Assembly: GCA_004558525.1 (NCBI GenBank) | Contig: SFCQ01000018.1 | Span: forward strand, 1 to 53,260 | DNA from: Clostridiales bacterium | Lineage (GTDB): Bacteria > Bacillota > Clostridia > Christensenellales > CAG-138 | DNA length: 53,260 nucleotides | Reading direction: 5' to 3' | In this document: in pieces, positions 48,303 through 53,260 of the stretch | Layout: the number at the start of each line of letters is the position of its first letter | How positions within the stretch are numbered: the stretch's first letter is position 1 | Program-made: the position numbers and the translations under genes | The notes under the pieces: generated by a model | Told to the model about the DNA's origin: nothing | Databases searched by the model: none | The model's input: only the letters and a program-made list of their open reading frames with translations

Positions 48303-49622
48303 ATGGGCATAATCAAGGCTATAACGGGCGCTATAGGCGGCGGTCTTGCGGATTCTTGGCTTGAGGTTATCGAGTCCGCCCCTATGGGGGACAAAACCGT
48401 ATTTACCAAGGGCGTAAAGGTACGCAAGGGCGATGCGCGCAACCAAAACGTTAAAGGGACCGCGGATACAATATCAAACGGTTCTATAATACACGTTTAC
48501 GACAACCAGTTCATGATCCTTGTTGACGGCGGCAAGGTGGTGGACTACACTGCGGAGCCGGGCTACTTTAAGGTGGATAATTCGTCCATGCCAAGCCTTT
48601 TCGGCGGCCAGTTCGGCGATAGCCTCAAGGAGACCTTCAGCCGCATAAAGTATGGCGGCACACCCTCCTCCAGCCAGAAGGTATTCTTCATCAACCTTCA
48701 GGAGATAAAGGGCATAAAGTTCGGCACGAGGACGCCCATAAACTACTTTGACTGCTTCTATAATTCCGAGCTGTTCCTCAGGGCGCACGGCACCTATTCC
48801 ATAAAGGTGACCGAGCCGCTCAAGTTCTATAGCGAGGCTATACCCAGGAACGCCGAAAACGTGGATATCAACGATATAAACGATCAATACCTTAACGAGT
48901 TCCTTGAAGCTCTGCAGGCCGCCATCAACCAGATGAGCGCGGACGGCACGCGCATAAGCTTTGTTACCAGCAAGGCGCGCGAGCTTTCCAGGTACATGGC
49001 GAACGTGCTTGACGAGGATTGGAACCAGCTCCGCGGCATGCAGGTGCAGTCCGTAGGTATCGGCTCGCTTTCATATGATGAGGAAAGCCAGAAGCTCATC
49101 AACATGCGCAACCAGGGTGCTATGCTTTCCGACCCCAGCGTGCGCGAAGGCTATGTGCAAGGCGCTATGGCCAGGGGTGTTGAGGCTGCCGGCAGCAATA
49201 CTGCGGGCGCGGCCCAGGCCTTTATGGGGGTAGGACTCGGCATGAACGCGGGCGGCAACATGGCAAGCGCGTTCTCCGCCTCCAATCAGCAGCAGATTTA
49301 TAACCAGCAGCAGGCTCAGCAGCAACAGCAACAACAGCAGCAACAGCAGGGCGGCTGGAAATGCTCCTGCGGCGCTACCAATGCTGACAGCATGGGCTTC
49401 TGCCCGAGCTGCGGCTCAAAGAAGCCAGCTCCACAGCCGGCTGAAGGCTCATGGAAATGCTCCTGCGGCGCTACCAACGCCGGCAACATGGCGTTCTGTC
49501 CGAGCTGCGGCTCAAAGAAGCCCGCTGCCGAGGCTGCAAAGTCCGCCTTCTGCCCACAGTGCGGCGCTAAGCTTGCGGACGGCGCAAAGTTCTGCACCGA
49601 GTGCGGAGCGAAGCTTGGCTGA
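48303..49622 (+). CDS. SPFH domain protein with glutamine-rich linker and three zinc ribbons (YdjI-like)
   Basis: 439 residues. About 1-290 is an SPFH/band-7-like domain as in Bacillus YdjI (MGIIKAITGAIGGGLADSW, INLQEIKGIKFGTRTPINY, LRAHGTYSIKVTEP). A Gly/Ala/Met-rich segment leads to a glutamine run (about residues 329-349) and then three zinc ribbons: two nearly identical WKCSCGATNA...FCPSCGSKKP units of 32 residues and a third FCPQCGAKLADGAKFCTECGAKLG. YdjI works with membrane-stress proteins of the PspA/LiaH kind in Bacillus. The duplicated ribbons are also duplicated at DNA level (96-bp period). AGGAGG 8 bases before ATG. Confidence 0.88.
   Translation: MGIIKAITGAIGGGLADSWLEVIESAPMGDKTVFTKGVKVRKGDARNQNVKGTADTISNGSIIHVYDNQFMILVDGGKVVDYTAEPGYFKVDNSSMPSLFGGQFGDSLKETFSRIKYGGTPSSSQKVFFINLQEIKGIKFGTRTPINYFDCFYNSELFLRAHGTYSIKVTEPLKFYSEAIPRNAENVDINDINDQYLNEFLEALQAAINQMSADGTRISFVTSKARELSRYMANVLDEDWNQLRGMQVQSVGIGSLSYDEESQKLINMRNQGAMLSDPSVREGYVQGAMARGVEAAGSNTAGAAQAFMGVGLGMNAGGNMASAFSASNQQQIYNQQQAQQQQQQQQQQQGGWKCSCGATNADSMGFCPSCGSKKPAPQPAEGSWKCSCGATNAGNMAFCPSCGSKKPAAEAAKSAFCPQCGAKLADGAKFCTECGAKLG
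49287..49350 (+). repeat. CAG/CAA trinucleotide tract (poly-Gln linker)
   Basis: Mixed CAG and CAA codons encode QQQ-IYN-QQQ-A and then eleven glutamines. Such tracts change length by slippage; here it bridges SPFH and zinc-ribbon domains. Confidence 0.9.
49356..49530 (+). repeat. 96-bp tandem duplication encoding two zinc ribbons
   Basis: The unit starting TGGAAATGCTCCTGCGGCGC at 49356 recurs at 49452 with few differences, mostly synonymous, which indicates a fairly recent in-frame duplication. Confidence 0.88.
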
Positions 49623-49656
49623 TAAGCGATAAGCAACAGTTAATATAAGCCAACAT

Positions 49657-49689
49657 GGCGGGCGGCGTAAGCTGCCCGCTTTGATTTTA
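49657..49689 (+). terminator. intrinsic terminator after the SPFH gene
   Basis: GCGGGC (49658-49663) pairs with GCCCGC (49674-49679), with GGC/GCT extension inside, followed by TTTGATTTT. Confidence 0.75.
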
Positions 49690-49718
49690 GCCCGCCGAAT
49701 ATTTCGTCAAAAAAAGGC

Positions 49719-49747
49719 TTTACAAAATCGTCTTCATGCCGTATAAT
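49719..49747 (+). promoter_or_regulatory. sigma-A promoter of tRNA-Ala
   Basis: TTTACA (49719-49724), 17-base spacer, perfect TATAAT (49742-49747), about 27 bases ahead of the mature 5' end. Confidence 0.75.
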
Positions 49748-49780
49748 ACATCTTGCGCGATGAAAAGAGCGCAAACGAAT

Positions 49781-49857
49781 GGGGCTTTAGCGAAGTTGGC
49801 TATCGCGCTACACTGGCAGTGTAGAGATCACCGGTTCGAATCCGGTAAGCTCCACCA
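49781..49857 (+). tRNA. tRNA-Ala (GGC anticodon)
   Basis: 77 bases with encoded CCA. Acceptor stem GGGGCTT / AAGCTCC including the G3-U70 pair that marks alanine tRNAs; D arm GCGA/TCGC; anticodon arm CTACA-CTGGCAG-TGTAG with anticodon GGC reading GCC/GCU; T arm ACCGG-TTCGAAT-CCGGT. Followed by its own terminator. Confidence 0.95.
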
Positions 49858-49861
49858 CGAG

Positions 49862-49888
49862 AAGGACTTGCTTTTGCAGGTCCTTTTT
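49862..49888 (+). terminator. intrinsic terminator of tRNA-Ala
   Basis: AAGGACTTGC / GCAGGTCCTT (10-bp stem with one G-T pair), TTTT loop, T-rich tail, four bases after the CCA end. Confidence 0.88.
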
Positions 49889-50001
49889 CAGTATAATGCA
49901 ATTTGCCCTTATAGGGATAATCAGGGTGGCTATTCTTTGCGAAAAGGGCGATTTATTCAGCCTTTTTGTCTGGCATTGATACGAAAAAACTGATTTTCAT
50001 G

Positions 50002-50032
50002 TTGACACTCCCCTTAGGGGATAGGCTAAACT
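50002..50032 (+). promoter_or_regulatory. MerR-type promoter with 19-base spacer and palindromic operator
   Basis: TTGACA (50002-50007) and TAAACT (50027-50032) are 19 bases apart, too long for normal use but typical of promoters activated by MerR proteins. The spacer contains the palindrome CCCCT-T-AGGGG (50010-50020). The adjacent gene encodes a MerR protein, so autoregulation is likely. Confidence 0.88.
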
Positions 50033-50054
50033 TCGCCTTGAGGAGGTGAGAGAG

Positions 50055-50846
50055 ATGTTAAGGATAGGCGAGTTTTCCAAGCTGAGCATGCTTACGGTGA
50101 AGGCGCTTAGATACTACGAAAAGGAGGGGCTGCTCATACCCTCAAGCGTAGATGAGCGCACAGGCTACAGGCTGTACGAAACGGCCCAGCTTTCAGACGC
50201 GGCAAGCATAAAGGCGCTGCGGCAGCTTGGCTTCAGCATCGACGAGGTACGCTCGCACATAAGCGGCGCCCCCATAAGGGACGCGCTCAGGCAAAAGGAA
50301 GCCGAGCTCAGGCAAAGGCAGAACGACATCAGCTCCATGCTCTCCATAATAAAATTTTTGTTGGAGGATAAAGAAATGAAGTATCAGGCTGTTGTGAAGG
50401 ATATCGGCGAATGCGTAGTGTACAGCGAGGAAAGGACGCTTGGCAGCTTTGCGGAAATAACCAGGCTGGCGCTGGAATCCGCGCAGGAGTGCGTCAGGCT
50501 TAATCCGGACATAGAGTGCGTCAAGCCGGATTATTGCTTCTGCGAGTATCTGGACGGCGAATACCGCGAGACGGATATCCATGCGCGCTATTCTCAGGCG
50601 GTCACCAGGGCCGGCGCTGAAAACGGGCGCATCAAGTTCAGGCGTCTGCCCAAAACAAAGGTGCTGTGCATATACCATCGCGGCCCGTACGATATGCTGG
50701 GTGAAGCATATGCCTACATATACAACTACGCCAAGGCGAACGGCTACAAGCCCTCCGGCTTTGCACGCGAATGTTATATAGACGGCATATGGAACAAGGA
50801 CGACCCGTGCGATTGGCTTACCGAAATCCAGCTCCCTATAGAATAG
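50055..50846 (+). CDS. MerR family regulator with GyrI-like effector domain
   Basis: 263 residues. N-terminal winged helix LRIGEFSKLSMLTVKALRYYEKEGLL followed by a coiled coil to about residue 110 and a GyrI/AraC effector-binding-like domain (YSEERTLGSF, KFRRLPKTKVLCIYHRGPYDMLGEAYAYIYNYA in pieces, GIWNKDDPCDWLTEIQLPIE). Similar to BltR/BmrR/Mta-type multidrug sensors that bind hydrophobic cations and activate exporters. No exporter follows; the only visible target is its own promoter. AGGAGG is 8 bases before the chosen ATG; a GTG three codons upstream is part of the ribosome site. Confidence 0.9.
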   Translation: MLRIGEFSKLSMLTVKALRYYEKEGLLIPSSVDERTGYRLYETAQLSDAASIKALRQLGFSIDEVRSHISGAPIRDALRQKEAELRQRQNDISSMLSIIKFLLEDKEMKYQAVVKDIGECVVYSEERTLGSFAEITRLALESAQECVRLNPDIECVKPDYCFCEYLDGEYRETDIHARYSQAVTRAGAENGRIKFRRLPKTKVLCIYHRGPYDMLGEAYAYIYNYAKANGYKPSGFARECYIDGIWNKDDPCDWLTEIQLPIE

Positions 50847-50856
50847 CTTATCGTTA

Positions 50857-50891
50857 CAGCCACGGCCGGCTCCGTTAGCATGGGGCCGGCT
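50857..50891 (+). terminator. possible terminator after the MerR gene
   Basis: CAGCC-AC-GGCC pairs with GGCC-GGCTG around a 17-base loop, 11 bases after the stop, followed by GCATTATAAT. Weak T run. Confidence 0.4.
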
Positions 50892-50984
50892 GCATTATAA
50901 TATAACAATGCTCTGTAAAGCTGCCGCCGATGGCTTTTCAATCGGTATGGGCCGCAGTTTTCACATTCTTCCGTACAATTAACG

Positions 50985-51869
50985 TTATTCAAACTCGTTT
51001 TTGTGCTTCATAAAAAAGCTGTACAGCGCGCGTACGTTGGCTATGTCGGTCCAGCGTACTGTCGATACCGGCGACAGGTCAAGGTCGTACAGCCTTGCGC
51101 CCTTTAACGACAGCATGTAGGGCGAATGGCTGGATATTATGAACTGGCAATTGAAGAAGCGGGCCGCGTTCTCTATGTATTCGGCAAGCTTCTGCTGCGA
51201 CTCCGCAGAAAGGCTGTTTTCAGGCTCATCAACGAGATACAGGCTGTTTTCGCCTATCTTATCGGTAAAGTACAGCAGCGCGCTTTCGCCGTTGGAGTGG
51301 GCTCTCACGTTGCCTACAAGGCTCGTGCGCACATACCGGGACTGCGTCATGCGCCGCCGCTTGTTCTGCTGCACAAGCTTTTCGTAATCGTCCATGCTGC
51401 TAAGCTTCACCTGCTTTGCATCGGGCGCGCGCTCCCTGAGCCATTCCGTAAACAGCTCTTCTCTCCTTATATCTATGCCGTCGTTTAGGCTCCTTATATT
51501 AAATATAAAGTCAAAAACATCGTCGCTGGTTATTATCTCTTTATTGAAGCCGCCTTCACAATCCGCAAGCGCCCTCGGGTCAAACTCCGGCTTGCAGCCC
51601 GCAACGTATTCCGCAAAAAAGGCGCTTTTGTTATATGGGCTAACCCTTTTTGCGCCTATGGACTCGGCAATTATGTTCAGCGCCGTGGTCTTGCCGCTGC
51701 CGTTGCCGCCGCAAAGTATGGTTACAGGCTCAAATTCAAGCTTTTTCAGCCCCTTTTCCGGAAAGATGGCAAAGGGGTAAGCCGTTTGGTAGCATGTTCG
51801 CTTTAGTGCGAGGAAAAAATCCTCCTCGTCAGCCTTGCTCAAAAAGGAAAAGCTTTTAAGATACCTCAT
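50985..51869 (-). CDS. AAA/ABC-type ATPase, stand-alone (OLD-like)
   Basis: 294 residues. ATPase core similar to RecF/OLD and ABC domains: Walker A ILCGGNGSGKTTALNI (about 52-60), signature-like RAHSNGESALLYF, Walker B NSLYLVDEPENSLS and a switch histidine in FIISSHSPYML. A helical insert with Arg/Gln-rich sequence lies between. No nuclease or membrane domain is attached, and no partner of a defence system is next to it; the role is unknown. Lies 41 bases behind the permease gene, possibly cotranscribed. AAGGGG before the ATG. Confidence 0.85.
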   Translation of the reverse strand: MRYLKSFSFLSKADEEDFFLALKRTCYQTAYPFAIFPEKGLKKLEFEPVTILCGGNGSGKTTALNIIAESIGAKRVSPYNKSAFFAEYVAGCKPEFDPRALADCEGGFNKEIITSDDVFDFIFNIRSLNDGIDIRREELFTEWLRERAPDAKQVKLSSMDDYEKLVQQNKRRRMTQSRYVRTSLVGNVRAHSNGESALLYFTDKIGENSLYLVDEPENSLSAESQQKLAEYIENAARFFNCQFIISSHSPYMLSLKGARLYDLDLSPVSTVRWTDIANVRALYSFFMKHKNEFE

Positions 51870-51910
51870 GGCGTTACCCCTTGTGTGTCTTATTAAGTTT
51901 ATTCAGCCCC

Positions 51911-52963
51911 TTACAGCTCCAGCTTAAGGTCGCCGGGCTTAATCCAGCCGAGCCTCCTAAATGGCAGCGCGACCAGCGGCGTAAGCACCGCCGGAATAAC
52001 TATGCATATAAGCAGCATTCCTATCCAGCTCATGGGGGAGCCGAAGCCCTCGCTGGCCATAACGCCTATAGGCCCTACCAGGCCGCAGGTGCCCATGCCG
52101 CTCGCCACGCCAACGCCGTTTTCCATCTTAAAAAGGCATGTGGCCATAGGCCCCGTTATTGCGGAAACTATAGTGGGCGGCAGCCATATCAGCGGGTTTT
52201 TGACTATGTTGCCCATTTGCAGCATGCTCGTGCCAAGCCCCTGCGCCACTATGCCCGACCACCTGTTTTCCTTAAAGCTCATCACGGCGAAGCCCACCAT
52301 CTGCGCGCAGCAGCCAGCCGTTGCGGCCCCTCCGGCAAGGCCTATAAGCCCCGCCGCACCGAAGGAGGCGCATATCGCGGCGCTGCTTATGGGCAAGGTC
52401 AGCGCAATGCCCACAAGCACGGATACTATAATGCCCATAAAGAACGGGTGCATATCGGTCGCATGCATTATCATGTTGCCAAAGGCGGTCATCACCGCGC
52501 TTACACCCGGCCCCGCAAGGCGCGCTATCAGCAGTCCGGATACTATGGTCACCGTAGGCGTAACAAGGATATCCACCTTTGTTTCCTTGGATACCAGCTT
52601 GCCAAGCTCGGCCGCTATTACGGCGCATATCAGCGTGCCTAAAGGCCCGCCGAGGCTGTTAGCGCCCACGCCCACCGCGCACAGGCTGAAAAGCACCAGC
52701 GGCGGCGCCTTAAGCGCAAGCCCTATGGCCACAGCCATGCTCGGCCCCGTAGCCTGAGATGCGAAGGAAGCTATGTCCTTTAGCCAGGCAAGGCTAAGCT
52801 TATCCGCAACGGTAGAAAGTATTGTGCCTATCAGCAGCGAGGCAAAAAGCCCCAGCGCCATGGAGCCCATGGCATCCACCAGATACCGTTTGGCCGAAAA
52901 CACGAGATCCTTGCGTTCAAGGAATGTGCGCACCTTGTGTGCGCGGGGAGCTTTATCTCCCAT
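51911..52963 (-). CDS. PTS EIIC-type membrane permease (PTS_EIIC_2 family)
   Basis: 350 residues with about ten membrane helices and long Gly/Ala-rich segments (LVDAMGSMALGLFASLLIGT, GVGANSLGGPLGTLI, GMGTCGLVGPIGVMASEG). This matches the stand-alone PTS IIC-like family of Bacillota and proteobacteria that lacks attached IIA and IIB domains; the transported sugar is unknown and phosphotransfer partners would have to be elsewhere. Its ATG follows AGGAGG by 5 bases. A long leader of about 105 bases separates it from its promoter at 53071-53100. Confidence 0.85.
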   Translation of the reverse strand: MGDKAPRAHKVRTFLERKDLVFSAKRYLVDAMGSMALGLFASLLIGTILSTVADKLSLAWLKDIASFASQATGPSMAVAIGLALKAPPLVLFSLCAVGVGANSLGGPLGTLICAVIAAELGKLVSKETKVDILVTPTVTIVSGLLIARLAGPGVSAVMTAFGNMIMHATDMHPFFMGIIVSVLVGIALTLPISSAAICASFGAAGLIGLAGGAATAGCCAQMVGFAVMSFKENRWSGIVAQGLGTSMLQMGNIVKNPLIWLPPTIVSAITGPMATCLFKMENGVGVASGMGTCGLVGPIGVMASEGFGSPMSWIGMLLICIVIPAVLTPLVALPFRRLGWIKPGDLKLEL

Positions 52964-53070
52964 CAGATCCTCCTAAAATCGTCCCCTCCGCCCCATTCCC
53001 GTGAGCGGGAGGCGTGTTGCGGCGGCCCTGCGGTCTCCAAGCCGTTCAGGGTCACACAGCACCTGAGCAG

Positions 53071-53100
53071 AGTATAACATATGTAAGCTCCTGCTTACAA
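53071..53100 (-). promoter_or_regulatory. sigma-A promoter of the permease gene with palindromic operator
   Basis: Minus strand TTGTAA (53095-53100), 18-base spacer, TATACT (53071-53076). A perfect inverted repeat TGTAAGC-TCCT-GCTTACA (53082-53099) covers the -35 and spacer, a fitting repressor site. Confidence 0.7.
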
Positions 53101-53260
53101 CAGACAGCCTTTTTATTCCGCAGGAAGAATGTTTGATATGAGCGTATCTTTGCGGATATTTTCTATGCGGCGATGCTTTCTTATCCGGCAAGGCGCTTGT
53201 TCTTGATATGGCATATTCAATTCAATATAGCGTCCGGCTCCTCGCAAAGCAAAAGCGTTC
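53101..53260. other. window end, no gene supported
   Basis: A frame on the minus strand is open from the window edge to a TAA at 53113-53115 (about 48 codons, ending NILPAE), but its CGA/AGA arginine codons differ from neighbouring genes and no family is recognised. It may be the tail of a gene outside the window or chance. Confidence 0.25.

Noticed and set aside
49736..49993. Plus-strand open frame across the tRNA
   Set aside because: It begins inside the tRNA promoter and reads through the tRNA and its terminator.
53113..53260. Possible C-terminal end of a gene on the minus strand at the window edge
   Set aside because: Only 48 codons, unusual arginine codons and no family similarity that I can see; kept open but not called.

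Overview
The window looks like a chromosome segment of an anaerobic, low-oxygen Bacillota of the class Clostridia. The clues are a Spo0A homologue, RNase J and RNase Y, a YlbF-family protein, HPr kinase, an IreB/RuvX/DUF1292 cluster, a T-box leader, butyrate-type kinase and phosphotransacylase, and an indolepyruvate:ferredoxin oxidoreductase. DNA is moderately GC-rich, yet isoleucine is written very often as ATA and arginine as AGG, which gives the genes a recognisable signature. I cannot place it at genus level from sequence alone. There is no phage, IS transposase, CRISPR array or rRNA.

Layout. 1-4334: start of an NhaC-type antiporter, the ireB-ruvX-DUF1292-ldcA operon and a two-domain glycosyltransferase. 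4450-9789: butyrate kinase, a frameshifted membrane protein, cyclophilin and two peptidases (M18, M19). 9853-15960: RNA decay and cell-wall block (rny, yebC, mltG, ylbF, rnjA). 16246-21121: VanW protein, aminotransferase, YdcF-like protein, DMT transporter. 21265-25178: secA and prfB with its autoregulatory frameshift. 25426-30704: glycosyltransferase, beta-lactamase-fold protein, a fused hydrolase/acyltransferase and a zinc-ribbon membrane protein. 30854-30994: an overlooked 46-residue membrane peptide. 31076-36291: heterodimeric ABC exporter with its MarR regulator, then Spo0A. 36608-39906: iorA-iorB-ptb. 40176-44805: uvrC-HAD-hprK-ROK kinase. 45002-49857: ytxC-like gene, T-box/thrS, SPFH protein, tRNA-Ala. 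50055-52963: MerR regulator, ATPase, PTS IIC-type permease.

Metabolic theme: an aminotransferase, IorAB, Ptb and Buk together would turn amino acids into 2-oxoacids, acyl-CoA, acyl phosphate and finally a carboxylate plus ATP, although they lie in three separate places.

Most unusual content: a family of five 150-225 bp intergenic repeats made of successive hairpins (19135, 25189, 36556, 44996, 47913). Each begins with a perfect intrinsic-terminator hairpin a few to some 55 bases after the stop codon of a gene in the same orientation; one is bracketed by a 29-bp direct repeat that is itself a terminator hairpin. They look like a terminator-associated, non-autonomous (MITE-like) element. Other notable items are a Spo0A whose phosphorylation-site aspartate is glutamate, a candidate type I toxin-like peptide, two probably leaderless genes, a 19-bp-spacer MerR promoter, and direct-repeat arrays with 11-bp period in two intergenic regions.
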